Assembly (NCBI RefSeq): GCF_002192415.1
Contig: NZ_CP021780.1
Coordinates: forward strand, 496,001 to 560,000
Source: Paenibacillus donghaensis
GTDB taxonomy: Bacteria; Bacillota; Bacilli; Paenibacillales; Paenibacillaceae
DNA: 64,000 nucleotides
Direction: 5' to 3'
Shown piece after piece: positions 7,653 to 16,446 of the stretch. The position numbers were made by a program, and so were the translations under genes. How positions within the stretch are numbered: the first letter of the stretch is position 1; every line of letters begins with the position of its first letter. The notes beneath the pieces are model-generated. The model searched no databases, was not told the origin of the DNA, and was given only the letters and a program-made list of their open reading frames with translations.

Positions 7653-9935
7653 TTGAAAAAACTAATATCGCTAACAATCACCGCAGCATTGCTGCTATCA
7701 CCTCTGGCTTATACCATTGATGCACCTGCTTTGAACCTGAAGGTGGACGCGGTCTCCGCCGCTTCGGAAGCCGAAGCTCCGGCAGAAGCGGCTAAACCGG
7801 CACCTAAGCCTACCGCCAAAGCAACAGCGAAGCCGAAAGCAACAGCAAAGCCAAAAGCAACAGCTAAACCTAAGGGTACGGTGAAACCTGCAGCAACAGC
7901 CAAAGCGACTGTGAAACCTGCAGCAACAGCCAAAGCGACTGTGAAACCTGCAGCAACAGCCAAAGTAACTGCGAAACCTGCAGCAACAGCCAAAGCGACG
8001 GCTAAACCGACTGCTACCGCCAAAGCAACGGCCAAACCTGCTACAGTTAAAGAAAGCGTTTACCAAGACGGGATTTATGTAGCCTACGGCAATGCCTATT
8101 CCAAGGGAACCGAAGGCGCTAAAGTCGAAATCAAAGACGGTAAAATTGCAAATATAGAGCTGATGAGAACCAGCCCCAAGCTGATTGACAGAGACGCGCG
8201 CAACAATTACAGCGGCGTATGGCAGGCTTACGGGATCATGAAATCCTCTTTGCTCGGCAAAACCAGAGACGGTGCAGCCCAGGTGGATGCAGTCTCCGGA
8301 GCTACCCGCACCAGCGAAGGCTGGAAAATGTCGGTAGACAGAGCGTTCGCGAGAGCGGCTGCAGTGAAGACTGCGACTGCCGGTTACTTCGACGGCGTGC
8401 ATATGGGTGTAGACCCTGAAGGCAAATATTCCGTATTTGCTACCTATGCCTCCAACAATCTAACAGCCGTTACAGTGTACCCGCTGAACAGCACCGGTGA
8501 TTTTGTAGACGAGAAGACCTACACAGCTGAACAAGCGGCAGCGGTTGCAGCAATTACTCCTGCCCTGCTGGCAAGCGGCGCAGAAGCTAAGCCAACTGCA
8601 GGTCTTGAAGCCGACTTCAGAGCGGCGCTGCTTGCCTTCCGCGATGCAGAGCAGAATGCAGCTGTGAACAACACCTCGGCTTACGTGGACGGATTCTATT
8701 CCGCTTACGGCACAGCGCGAAGTGTAGGTGTGGAGAGAGCGGACATTATTATCCGTAACGGCAAGCTGGTTGATGTGAAGCTGTTCAGACTTGGCAACAA
8801 CCTGATCGACAGAGGGGCAACCGCCTATGCTGAAGTGATTAAGGCCAATGCGCCTATGACAGCCAAGCTGCTAGCGAACGGCTCGTTCATTGCCAAATAT
8901 GATGAGAAGGTAGACGGTATTTCCGGCGCTACCGAGAGCAGTCACAGCTGGAACCAGGCTGTGGAAAGAGCCTTTGAGAAAGCCCTGAAGGTCAAGACTG
9001 CCGGCCAATATTTCGACGGCAAATTCGCGGGTGTGGATAACCAGTCCAAGATTATGCTGCTCGTAGATGTAGCTGCTGATAAGATCACTGCTGTGAAGCT
9101 GAGCTTGTTCGGCGAAGACAAGAAACTGATCGCCGATGACAAGCTTACTGCTGATCAGAAGACGCTGGTTGCCAATCTTACTGCCGGATTAACTGCCAGC
9201 GGTGTGAAGATGGCTGATGTTCCCGGACAGGAAGCCTTGTCTGCCGCGGCCAGAGCCGCGCTTAAGGATGCCCTCGCCAATGCTTCCAAGGCACAGGGGA
9301 ACTATAAGGACGGCACATTCACCGCTTTTGGCGATGCTTATGACAAAGGAACGAACCGGGCGGATGTAACCCTGCGCAATGGCAATATTGTAAATGTGGC
9401 GCTGTTTCGTGTAGGCATGAACATGGAAGACAGAGGCGAAGCTGCCTACGCTGAAGTAGTCAAAGCGATTCCGCAGCTGACCAGCAGCTTCCTTGCTGCA
9501 GGTACTAGAGAAGAAGTAGCCAAGGTGGATGCCATTTCCGGCGCTACCAGCAGCAGTAATGCACTGAAAGCAGCCGTAGACAGAGCCTATGGCAAAGCTG
9601 AGGTGGTTGAATTGAACAAAGCCGCTTACTTTGATGGCATCTTCATCGGGGTGAGCAGCGACAAGCTTGTTAATGTGATGACTACTGTGAAGCAAGGTAT
9701 TCCTGTAGAGATGGTAGTCTATTATCTGGATAAAGACGGCAAGACCAGAGCGAATGACAAGCTGACCAGCGCCGAGATAGCAGTGAAGAATGAGATTGAT
9801 ACCACTTCCAGCGGCAAAATGCTTCATAAGTACGGATACCGTGCCGCCGCTTTCGGCAGCAATGATGCGGAGAAGGAAGTGTCTGCCAAGGTTGTGGAAG
9901 CAATCAAGGCTGCGCTTGAATCCGCAGGCAAATAA
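7653..9935 (+). CDS. Secreted multi-flavin protein with three FMN-binding units
   Basis: A 760-residue exported protein. It has a signal peptide (KKLISLTITAALLLSPLAY), then a Lys/Ala/Thr/Pro linker (residues about 50-130) from a 30-bp tandem repeat, then three homologous units of about 205 residues. Each unit holds an FMN_bind domain ending in a flavinylation-type motif: AVSGAT (T218), GISGAT (T427) and AISGAT (T632). Each is followed by a second, related segment starting YFDG that lacks SGAT. In known families ApbE links FMN to the threonine of this motif, for electron transfer outside the membrane, as in Listeria PplA. No lipobox, apbE or redox partner is seen nearby. The TTG start has AAAGGAG 9 bp upstream. 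Confidence 0.8.
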   Translation: MKKLISLTITAALLLSPLAYTIDAPALNLKVDAVSAASEAEAPAEAAKPAPKPTAKATAKPKATAKPKATAKPKGTVKPAATAKATVKPAATAKATVKPAATAKVTAKPAATAKATAKPTATAKATAKPATVKESVYQDGIYVAYGNAYSKGTEGAKVEIKDGKIANIELMRTSPKLIDRDARNNYSGVWQAYGIMKSSLLGKTRDGAAQVDAVSGATRTSEGWKMSVDRAFARAAAVKTATAGYFDGVHMGVDPEGKYSVFATYASNNLTAVTVYPLNSTGDFVDEKTYTAEQAAAVAAITPALLASGAEAKPTAGLEADFRAALLAFRDAEQNAAVNNTSAYVDGFYSAYGTARSVGVERADIIIRNGKLVDVKLFRLGNNLIDRGATAYAEVIKANAPMTAKLLANGSFIAKYDEKVDGISGATESSHSWNQAVERAFEKALKVKTAGQYFDGKFAGVDNQSKIMLLVDVAADKITAVKLSLFGEDKKLIADDKLTADQKTLVANLTAGLTASGVKMADVPGQEALSAAARAALKDALANASKAQGNYKDGTFTAFGDAYDKGTNRADVTLRNGNIVNVALFRVGMNMEDRGEAAYAEVVKAIPQLTSSFLAAGTREEVAKVDAISGATSSSNALKAAVDRAYGKAEVVELNKAAYFDGIFIGVSSDKLVNVMTTVKQGIPVEMVVYYLDKDGKTRANDKLTSAEIAVKNEIDTTSSGKMLHKYGYRAAAFGSNDAEKEVSAKVVEAIKAALESAGK
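7881..8030 (+). repeat. Five tandem 30-bp units within the linker coding region
   Basis: Five consecutive 30-bp units starting GTGAAACCTGCAGCAACAGC. The first two are identical and the later ones drift. They encode the decapeptide VKPAATAKAT and variants. Such tracts often change in length by slippage and would lengthen or shorten the wall-spanning linker. Confidence 0.9.
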
Positions 9936-9978
9936 GCATATCGCGTAAGCAGGGGGTTATCTCAAGCCAGACTATGGC

Positions 9979-9997
9979 GGGAGGTAGCTCCCTTTTT
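9979..9997 (+). terminator. Terminator after the multi-flavin gene
   Basis: GGGAG gtag CTCCC followed by TTTTT, 43 bp after the stop codon. The stem is short but the T run is clear. Confidence 0.65.
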
Positions 9998-10011
9998 CCA
10001 ATAAATGAAGC

Positions 10012-10094
10012 AGAAACGGATGCCTTAAAGCGATACGTAGTATCGCTGCTTCGAAAGCATAAGCTTTTCAGTGGACGGTCGGTGAGCCGTTTCT
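10012..10094 (-). repeat. Dispersed palindromic repeat family B, copy 1 (inverted)
   Basis: About 83 bp bounded by AGAAACGG and CCGTTTCT, with the central AGCGATACGTAGTATCGCT. Its reverse complement matches the copies at 11145 and 21787 over nearly the whole length. It lies between the flavoprotein terminator and the yhaM promoter. Confidence 0.8.
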
Positions 10095-10173
10095 TCTTAT
10101 GTGCGGCAATCCATCGTATAATAAGAGATATACAAAGCAGGTAATCTGCCTGTTACCCATAGGAGGCTTCTAA

Positions 10174-11130
10174 ATGACACAAATTAACAAGCTAGCTCCG
10201 CAGGATGAATTCGTCGGGTTCTATCTGTTGCGGGAGCTGACACTTAAACAAACGAACGGTACTCCTCCAAAGGATTATTTCGACATCGTTCTGGGCGATG
10301 CCAGCGGGCAACTGTCAGCTAAATATTGGGACGTAAGCACCACGGATAAAGAGACGTTTTTTCCGATGGCGCTGGTTAAGGTGCGTGGGATTGCGCATAC
10401 TTACCGCGAGAAGCTGCAGATCAAGATCAACAAAATCAGGCTGGCCAATGAAACGGACGGCGTGGATATGACAGACTTTATCCGTTCCGCGCCTGTTCGT
10501 CCGGTGGATCTGGTTCATACGATTAAAACAGCGATGGCGAGCATTCAGGACCAGGAAATCGCAACTATCGTCTCCTTCTGCGTAGCCAAGGTCGAGGAGA
10601 AGCTGATGCATTATCCGGCGGCCAAAACCTATCATCATGCATACTTCGCCGGTCTGGCTTATCATATGGTACGTATGCTGGAGATTGGCGATTTTCTCTG
10701 CAAGCAGCGTCCATTCCTGAACCCTGACTTGATGAAGGCCGGAATTATTCTGCACGATATCGCCAAACCGGAGGAGATGATTTCACAGCTGGGCATTGTC
10801 TCCGATTACAGTCTGCAGGGCAAGCTGATCGGACATATCTCGATGGCGGCCAACTGGATCACGGAAGCGGCGATTACGAAGGGCATTGACCTGAACTCCG
10901 AGAAGGTGCTTGGCCTGCAGCATCTGGTACTGTCGCACCATAACCTTGGCGAATGGGGCAGTCCGGTCCAGCCGCAAACGGCGGAGGCGGTGGCCCTGCA
11001 CCATATTGATGCGATGGACGCCAAGCTGCAGATGGTGGAGGATGCGCTGGATACCACGGCCGAGAGCGAACCTTGGACGCCGTTTATCCGGGGGCTGGAG
11101 AATAAAGCGGTTTACCGCTTGAAAATTTAA
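10174..11130 (+). CDS. yhaM: YhaM-type 3'-5' exoribonuclease
   Basis: A 318-residue cytosolic nuclease with the YhaM layout: an N-terminal OB-fold (DYFDIVLGDASGQLSAKYWDV) and an HD-type phosphohydrolase domain with YHHAYFAGLAYHM, GIILHDIAKPEEM and LVLSHH metal ligands. In Bacillus, YhaM degrades RNA and single-stranded DNA from the 3' end. The length matches the family. TATAAT (10117-10122) is a likely -10 element, and TAGGAGG precedes the ATG by about 8 bp. A family B repeat and then a terminator follow the gene. Confidence 0.9.
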   Translation: MTQINKLAPQDEFVGFYLLRELTLKQTNGTPPKDYFDIVLGDASGQLSAKYWDVSTTDKETFFPMALVKVRGIAHTYREKLQIKINKIRLANETDGVDMTDFIRSAPVRPVDLVHTIKTAMASIQDQEIATIVSFCVAKVEEKLMHYPAAKTYHHAYFAGLAYHMVRMLEIGDFLCKQRPFLNPDLMKAGIILHDIAKPEEMISQLGIVSDYSLQGKLIGHISMAANWITEAAITKGIDLNSEKVLGLQHLVLSHHNLGEWGSPVQPQTAEAVALHHIDAMDAKLQMVEDALDTTAESEPWTPFIRGLENKAVYRLKI

Positions 11131-11144
11131 TTTAATGGACAAGT

Positions 11145-11224
11145 AGAAACGGCTTCGCCGTCCTCTGCAAAGCGTATGCTTCCGAAGCAGCGATACTACG
11201 TATCGCTTTCAGGTATCCGTTTCT
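11145..11224 (+). repeat. Dispersed palindromic repeat family B, copy 2
   Basis: Starts AGAAACGGCTTCGCCGTCC and ends CCGTTTCT, nearly identical to the copy at 21787. Similarity to that copy continues to about 11278 through an AATTTAT...ATAAATT inverted pair. The element sits between the yhaM stop and its terminator. Confidence 0.8.
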
Positions 11225-11286
11225 GCGAGAAATAGAAGGATAATTTATGGCGTGAAGCATATAAATTCTTATATTTTAGTGAAGAG

Positions 11287-11312
11287 ACCGGGGCAGCTGC
11301 CCCGGTTTTTTG
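11287..11312 (+). terminator. Terminator of yhaM
   Basis: A 20-bp palindrome (ACCGGGGCAG/CTGCCCCGGT, 11287-11306) runs straight into a T run. Confidence 0.85.
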
Positions 11313-11423
11313 TGTGCAGTTTGCAGAATGGCCTTACATCTGTGATAAATTTCATAAGAGTAAAATGTAAAGTTAACTATACTATAAATGTAAAGCCAAC
11401 TATTCTTTTTGTGGTGGTGAATA

Positions 11424-11621
11424 ATGAACAATATAATGGCAGAGCTGCGGAAGCAGCAACGAATGACCCAGGAGGAGCTAGCGAATCGCTGCAAGGTAAC
11501 GCGTCAGACGATTATTTCCCTTGAGAACGGTAAGTATAACCCTTCGATATTTCTCGCTCACCGCATTGCCAGGGAATTTGAACTGACCATTGAGCAGGTG
11601 TTTATGTTTGAGGAGGAATGA
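11424..11621 (+). CDS. Small XRE-family transcriptional regulator
   Basis: A 65-residue helix-turn-helix protein (MTQEELANRCKVTRQTIISLENGKYNPSIFLAHRIAREF). It consists almost only of the DNA-binding domain, like the small regulators paired with membrane proteins in many Firmicutes. GGTGGTGA lies 5 bp before the ATG. The next gene starts 3 bp after the stop, so they are translated from one message. It most likely controls its own operon. Confidence 0.85.
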   Translation: MNNIMAELRKQQRMTQEELANRCKVTRQTIISLENGKYNPSIFLAHRIAREFELTIEQVFMFEEE

Positions 11622-11624
11622 TAA

Positions 11625-12044
11625 ATGGGTTATATCAAAAGATTGCAGCGGATCTACATTGCACAGCTGCTCATTGGATTCTCTGCTCTAATTGCAGGGC
11701 TATGTGGTCTGTACCCTCAGGATTTCGGCAGAGATACGCTGTATGGTGTCGCCGCAGGTTGTCTGCTGACAGGAGGAGTCGGCTGGTGGTTGAATTTCCG
11801 TCTGCTGCGGAATCCGGCCAGAGCGGCAGAAACTGAGCTGGCCGCCGGTGAGGAGCGTAACCAGTTTGTGCGGATGAAGGCTTTTACGGCGGTATTTGCA
11901 GTGATGGTTATAGTCGAAGGGTTGAGCTCGGTGGTTACAGCTTATATGGGGTGGCAGCAAGCGGCCATAACGCTCTGTGCACTGCTGCTTATTCAATGTC
12001 TGGCGTATTGGGGATTTGCGAGATATTACTCTAGAATCTACTAA
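11625..12044 (+). CDS. Small integral membrane protein
   Basis: 139 residues with four predicted hydrophobic spans: LLIGFSALIAGLCGL, GVAAGCLLTGGVGWWL, AFTAVFAVMVIVEGLSSVV and AAITLCALLLIQCLAYWGF. GAGGAATG of the preceding gene's end supplies the ribosome site. The pairing of a tiny XRE regulator with a four-span protein recalls DUF2178-type operons, but I cannot confirm that family. Function unknown. Confidence 0.7.
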   Translation: MGYIKRLQRIYIAQLLIGFSALIAGLCGLYPQDFGRDTLYGVAAGCLLTGGVGWWLNFRLLRNPARAAETELAAGEERNQFVRMKAFTAVFAVMVIVEGLSSVVTAYMGWQQAAITLCALLLIQCLAYWGFARYYSRIY

Positions 12045-12068
12045 TTCATTAAGGATGGATGAACGAAC

Positions 12069-12419
12069 ATGATAAACAAAGAGCGTTATCGTCAGGTAAC
12101 CATACAATCGAATGTAGTTATGATTCTGTTCCTGGCCATCCTGGCCAGCATACTCTCCGTGCAGTGGAGCCGCTGGATGGAGCTGGCACTGGTGGCAGTT
12201 GGTGTAGCCTGGCTGGTTGTTACCATGAAGCGGCCCTTCCATAGAGAAACGGTGATCCGCAACAGCTGGATATCGCTGCTCGCCATCATCTTGGTTGGGC
12301 ATGTGATTGGGGGAGGCATGGGGATGGCAAACATCACAGGCTACATCGAAAGTCTGCTCCCGCCCGAAGCAGGCTTCTTTGTTGTCTTGGCCTTCGGCAG
12401 CGCAGTGAACGGCTTATAG
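12069..12419 (+). CDS. Small membrane protein, third gene of the XRE operon
   Basis: 116 residues with three likely membrane spans (VVMILFLAILASILSV, LALVAVGVAWLVV, WISLLAIILVGHVIGGGMGM). AAGGATGGATGAAC upstream is a weak ribosome site, and the gene is 24 bp from the previous stop. Its last 79 bp overlap the 3' end of the convergent exonuclease gene, so the tail may have been acquired by read-through after loss of an earlier stop. Function unknown. Confidence 0.55.
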   Translation: MINKERYRQVTIQSNVVMILFLAILASILSVQWSRWMELALVAVGVAWLVVTMKRPFHRETVIRNSWISLLAIILVGHVIGGGMGMANITGYIESLLPPEAGFFVVLAFGSAVNGL

Positions 12420-12976
12420 CCGCCGCTATAGAGGGTTCCGGGCCGATAGCCCTGAGCCTGTGCGAGCAGCAGCGGATCATGGTGCAGCTCCTGCTCCATC
12501 AGCTTCAGCAGAATGGAAGCACAGGCGCGGGCGTCCTCCAAGGCATCATGGTGGTTAAGCGCGATGCCGTAATGCCCGGACACGATGTTTAGTTTGTGGG
12601 AGGGCAGCTGGTTGAGCATTTTTTTGCCGAGCAGGTAGGTACAGAGGTATTGGAAATTGGGGTAAGGCAGGCCCGCCTCATCCAGGCAGTAACGCAGCAC
12701 ACTCATATCAAAAGCGGCATTATGCGCTACCACAATCCGCCCCTCCAGCAGCGGCTCAATCACAGGCCACAGCTCGCGGAACGTTGGCTTGCCCGCCACC
12801 ATGGAGGGAGTAATTCCGTGTATGGAGATGTTGATCCCGTCAAATCGTGACTGCGGATCAATCAGATAGGCATATTCTGCCGTAATGCTTCCGCCCGTAA
12901 CCTGAGTGATCCCGAGCGCACAAGCGCTGGAACGGCTGGAATTGGCAGTCTCAAAGTCTATTGCGGTGAAATCCAT
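12341..12976 (-). CDS. DnaQ-like DEDDh 3'-5' exonuclease
   Basis: A 211-residue protein whose first 165 residues form an exonuclease domain: FTAIDFETA (D and E of Exo I), VVAHNAAFDMSVL (Exo II) and HHDALEDARACA (Exo III, with catalytic H and D). The C-terminal 45 residues are low-complexity, basic and probably disordered. Stand-alone proteins of this kind act in DNA or RNA end processing and differ from PolC. It is a single gene, overlapping convergently with the small membrane protein. Confidence 0.85.
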   Translation of the reverse strand: MDFTAIDFETANSSRSSACALGITQVTGGSITAEYAYLIDPQSRFDGINISIHGITPSMVAGKPTFRELWPVIEPLLEGRIVVAHNAAFDMSVLRYCLDEAGLPYPNFQYLCTYLLGKKMLNQLPSHKLNIVSGHYGIALNHHDALEDARACASILLKLMEQELHHDPLLLAQAQGYRPGTLYSGGYKPFTALPKAKTTKKPASGGSRLSM

Positions 12977-13040
12977 TAGTAAAGCCCCTTATCTATCATG
13001 ATAGGTTTATATTAAAGGAGCCATGGGTGAAACACAATCC

Positions 13041-13063
13041 TGCGAATTTACAAATAGAAGCAA
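13041..13063 (+). repeat. 23-bp repeat shared with 22010-22032
   Basis: A 23-mer starting TGCGAATTTACAAATAGAAG occurs identically at 22010-22032. Both copies are upstream of a gene, 141 and 66 bp before starts 13204 and 22098. The sequence is related to the family A modules. Confidence 0.7.
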
Positions 13064-13203
13064 TGGAGTCCGATTTGAATGGGGTGTGACTGCCCTTGGG
13101 TGAATTTTCCATGAATGTTCTGATGCTGTATGTGGGCCTTGTGGCGTATAATCGGCTATGGACCGATGTAGAATGATCTTGATAACAGACGGGAGGTAGC
13201 TGT

Positions 13204-14994
13204 ATGCGAGGATTTTCGCTGGCGAAGAGGTTCGGAAGATTGCAGATCCGCAGGAAGATCTTTCTTATTTTCTTGCCACTGATCATATTCCCACTGCTTG
13301 CTCTGGGGCTGCTCTCCGGCCAGATGTTCAGCCGTTCCATGATAGAGAAGGCCAAGAGTAACATTGAAGACGAATCCAAGCTGATTATGCTGCAAATTGA
13401 TACGATTGTAAAAAATACAGAGAGCAGCGCCAACATCATGGTTACGGATATCCACCGGATGTACGCTGAACGTCCTACGGCAGCTTCGCCCATAGAGGAA
13501 ACCAGGTTCCGCAATCTCATGCAGAGCCAGCTCTCGATAGATTTGATTATTTTCCCGGATGTCGATTCTGCTGTCTTCGTGGCCACCTCCGGGGAGATTT
13601 ATTCCTCCTACGCCTACGGTAATGACGGGGAAGAGCAGGTGTTCAACAGTGGGATGCTGGAGGAAGCAAGGAGACAGGGCAGCTACGGAACCAACCGTTG
13701 GTTCCCTGTGGAGCGGCGCAACTATCTGGTCAGTGATCCAGAGGTGCCGGTGCTGACATTGAGTAAAGTGGTATTCAATCTGGACACGGGCATTCCACTG
13801 GGCACACTTTTTGTCAATGTGCAGGAGAACACGCTCGCCGCCTTCCTTGGCACAGCCGGAGAAAGCTCCTCTACGAAGGAGTATTTCATTGTGGATGGAA
13901 GTCATCGGATTGTGTCCGCACCGGATAAAGCGCTGCTGCTCACCAAACCGGAGGACAAGCTGCCCTACAGCCTCGGCACGACTGGCACTACGGTCTCGGA
14001 GATCATCGGCCGGGGCAGTCAGCGAGAGCTTGCTACTGTCACCAGCTATGACAAACTGGACTGGAAGCTTGTGAATACTATCTCCTTGCAGACAGTGACT
14101 CAGGATATCCGCCGCAATATTACCTTAACCATTATGGTAGGCGCGATATGTCTGCTGCTGTCGCTGCTGCTGGCTGGCAAGCTGTCCAATCTTATTATAA
14201 ACCCACTGCTTCAGGTGACAAAGGCGATGCGGAAGGTGAGGGACGGCGATCTGAATGTCACATCGCCTGTAACGACAGAGGATGAGACCGGCCTGATCTC
14301 CACGGTCTTCAATTCTATGGTTAGCCGAATCAAGGAACTGCTGGCGACCATAACCGATGAACAGGCCCGCAAGCGGGAGTATGAGCTGGCTCTAATCCAC
14401 GCCCAGATTAAGCCGCATTTTCTATATAATACTCTGGATACGATTTATGTGCTGAATGACCTGGAGCTGAATGAAGAAGCCCGTGATACAACCAAGGCGC
14501 TGGCTGATTTCTACCGGGTGGTGCTCAGCAGAGGCAATGAGGTGATCCCTCTGTCCGAGGAGATTGCCAATGCTGCCGACTACCTGACGATTATGCAGGT
14601 GCGCAATCCCGACGTCTTGCGCTATGAGATGAATATCCCGGAACGGCTTAAGGATATTCCAATACCGAAGCTTTCTCTGCAGCCGCTTATCGAGAATGCC
14701 ATTTATCACGGGCTGAAGACCAAGGGCAGTCAGGGGCTGATTTCAATTGAGGCCCGTGAATCCGGCGGGAATGTCATAATTACGGTTGGAGATAATGGAG
14801 TAGGCATGTCCAAGGAGCAGGTGTCACGGATCGAAGAATACCGCTCACGGGAAGGCAAGCCGGCTTCCATTGGGATATACAGTGTTTATGAACGGATTAA
14901 GCTGTATTTTGGAGAGCCATACGGTTTGACAGTGGAGAGTACACCGGGAGAAGGAACAGTGATGAGCATGACCCTCCCCGGAACAGATGCGTAG
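13204..14994 (+). CDS. YesM-type sensor histidine kinase
   Basis: A 596-residue membrane kinase. One span near residues 20-40, a large extracytoplasmic sensor of Cache type (about 40-300), a second span (LTIMVGAICLLLSLLLAG), HAMP (about 320-375), the His_kinase domain QIKPHFLYNTLDTI with phospho-acceptor H405, and a HATPase domain (NAIYHGL, VGDNGVGM). The ATG follows GGGAGGTAGCTGT. The response regulator starts 14 bp downstream and a sugar transporter follows, so the sensor probably detects sugar-loaded binding protein or oligosaccharide at the cell surface. Confidence 0.92.
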   Translation: MRGFSLAKRFGRLQIRRKIFLIFLPLIIFPLLALGLLSGQMFSRSMIEKAKSNIEDESKLIMLQIDTIVKNTESSANIMVTDIHRMYAERPTAASPIEETRFRNLMQSQLSIDLIIFPDVDSAVFVATSGEIYSSYAYGNDGEEQVFNSGMLEEARRQGSYGTNRWFPVERRNYLVSDPEVPVLTLSKVVFNLDTGIPLGTLFVNVQENTLAAFLGTAGESSSTKEYFIVDGSHRIVSAPDKALLLTKPEDKLPYSLGTTGTTVSEIIGRGSQRELATVTSYDKLDWKLVNTISLQTVTQDIRRNITLTIMVGAICLLLSLLLAGKLSNLIINPLLQVTKAMRKVRDGDLNVTSPVTTEDETGLISTVFNSMVSRIKELLATITDEQARKREYELALIHAQIKPHFLYNTLDTIYVLNDLELNEEARDTTKALADFYRVVLSRGNEVIPLSEEIANAADYLTIMQVRNPDVLRYEMNIPERLKDIPIPKLSLQPLIENAIYHGLKTKGSQGLISIEARESGGNVIITVGDNGVGMSKEQVSRIEEYRSREGKPASIGIYSVYERIKLYFGEPYGLTVESTPGEGTVMSMTLPGTDA

Positions 14995-15008
14995 GGAGGA
15001 GGACCAGG

Positions 15009-16199
15009 ATGTATAAAGTGATGATTGTGGATGATGAGCCGTTGTTCCGGTACTATATGCGTACCAAGCTGGACTGGAGCAAATATGATTTCAGCATCTG
15101 CAGCGAGGCCGCGAACGGCCGGGAAGCGCTGGAGGAAGCGGAACGGACCAAGCCTGACCTGATATTGGTCGATATCAGTATGCCTTATATGGACGGAATG
15201 GAGCTCGCCGCGAAGCTGCAGGCTAAGGCTTCGGGCATGCTGATTGTGTTCGTAACTGGACATAATGAGTTTGATTACGCACAGAAGGCGATCCGCCTGG
15301 GTGTGCATGATTACCTGCTGAAGCCGTTTAACCAGCGGGAATTTAATGAAATGATGGTTAAGGTTACAGACAGATTGCGGACGATGAACAGCGGCAGCCG
15401 CAAGCAAGGCGGGCAGCAAACCCTACAAGAGGTGGCAACAGTGCCCGGCGGGCTGTTTCCGCTCCACACAGAAACTGAACAAGTGGACGGACAGAGCTCC
15501 TCTTACTCCCTAAGGGATCTGATTCAGCCGGGAATCCAGGAAACTATGCTGATGGCACTGAAGATGCGGGACGGCGACACGGCCGAGAAGGAGATCAGTA
15601 AATTGATAACCATCCTTCGCAGCCAGAAAGGCGGGGCAGGCGCTGCTTTTACCCTTCTGATGGGGCTGGTGTCCCTCTGTCTGGCCTATGCCGGAGAGCG
15701 AGGCCTGAACGCCGAAGTCCTAGGGAAATCGGCAGTTTCGCCGGAGCAGAGGTTGCGTGAATCGGGTAGCTGGGAGGAGGCAGAGAGCTGGATTCAGGAG
15801 CTGTATCGTTCGGTCATCAGCCAAGGCCGGGAGCAGCGTATCTCCAAATCGTATAATTTGTTCATGGCAGCCAAAGAATATATCCGTGAGCGCTTTTTCG
15901 ATAATGACCTTACGGTCGAACAGGTAGCGAAGGGGGTGTATGTAGACCCCAGCTATTTACGCAAGGTTTTTCGGAAGGAGGGCGGAATCTCTGTGCTGGA
16001 CTACATTACTTATACCCGGATGAAGCAGGCCAAAGAGCTGCTCGCGGGGGGGAATGTGCGCCTGTCTGATATTGCCGCTAAGGTTGGCTATAACGATCCG
16101 AACTATTTCAGTAAATGCTTCAAGAAGCATTATGGCATGCCTCCCTCTGAGTTCGAGCAGTCAGTGGCCCGCTCGCGCCTTTCAGGGATAATGTCTTAA
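15009..16199 (+). CDS. YesN-type AraC-family response regulator
   Basis: 396 residues. The receiver domain has the acidic pocket DDEP, phospho-acceptor D55 (ILVDISMPYMDG) and conserved K in LLKPF. A middle linker of about 150 residues is followed by a C-terminal pair of AraC helix-turn-helix motifs (LTVEQVAKGVYVDPSYLRKVFRKEGG and LSDIAAKVGYNDPNYFSKCFKKHYG). It is the partner of the kinase just upstream and most likely activates the sugar transport operon starting at 16447, whose promoter has a good -10 but a poor -35 element. Confidence 0.92.
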   Translation: MYKVMIVDDEPLFRYYMRTKLDWSKYDFSICSEAANGREALEEAERTKPDLILVDISMPYMDGMELAAKLQAKASGMLIVFVTGHNEFDYAQKAIRLGVHDYLLKPFNQREFNEMMVKVTDRLRTMNSGSRKQGGQQTLQEVATVPGGLFPLHTETEQVDGQSSSYSLRDLIQPGIQETMLMALKMRDGDTAEKEISKLITILRSQKGGAGAAFTLLMGLVSLCLAYAGERGLNAEVLGKSAVSPEQRLRESGSWEEAESWIQELYRSVISQGREQRISKSYNLFMAAKEYIRERFFDNDLTVEQVAKGVYVDPSYLRKVFRKEGGISVLDYITYTRMKQAKELLAGGNVRLSDIAAKVGYNDPNYFSKCFKKHYGMPPSEFEQSVARSRLSGIMS

Positions 16200-16241
16200 G
16201 ATCGCTCGGAATCAGGAAGAAGGAAACCGCAAGTCTACTCA

Positions 16242-16266
16242 GGGCTGCATGGAGCAGCCTTTTTTC
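16242..16266 (+). terminator. Terminator after the two-component pair
   Basis: GGCTGC (16243-16248) and GCAGCC (16254-16259) with a 5-nt loop are followed by six T residues. Confidence 0.8.
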
Positions 16267-16359
16267 TATTGTTGGCGGACTTCCAGATCCATGTTCTAGT
16301 TGTCCCGTTTATTCCCGATAGTGCCCGGTTTGGCCCTTACCGGCTCTTCTGGCTCCTAA

Positions 16360-16405
16360 TATAATAGAAATACGAATTGTGGAAGCGTTATCAAATAACG
16401 CTTCC
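16360..16405 (+). promoter_or_regulatory. Promoter -10 and cre-like operator of the alpha-galactoside operon
   Basis: TATAAT at 16360-16365 has no good -35 partner, as expected for an activated promoter. TGGAAGCGTTATCA (16380-16393) fits the TGNAANCGNWNNCA cre consensus and lies just after the expected transcript start. It forms one arm of a perfect 11-bp inverted repeat (16381-16391 with 16395-16405). CcpA repression is the natural reading. Confidence 0.65.
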
Positions 16406-16446
16406 ATGAGTATCGCTAACACATAGCAGCATAAGGGGGATTTAGA

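Noticed and set aside
7881..8030. CRISPR-like array
   Set aside because: The 30-bp units abut without spacers and encode a protein linker.
7698..8402. Long minus-strand frames rich in Cys/Phe or Ala/Val opposite the flavoprotein linker
   Set aside because: They mirror the 30-bp tandem repeat of the real gene; the plus-strand frame has a signal peptide, domains and a ribosome site.
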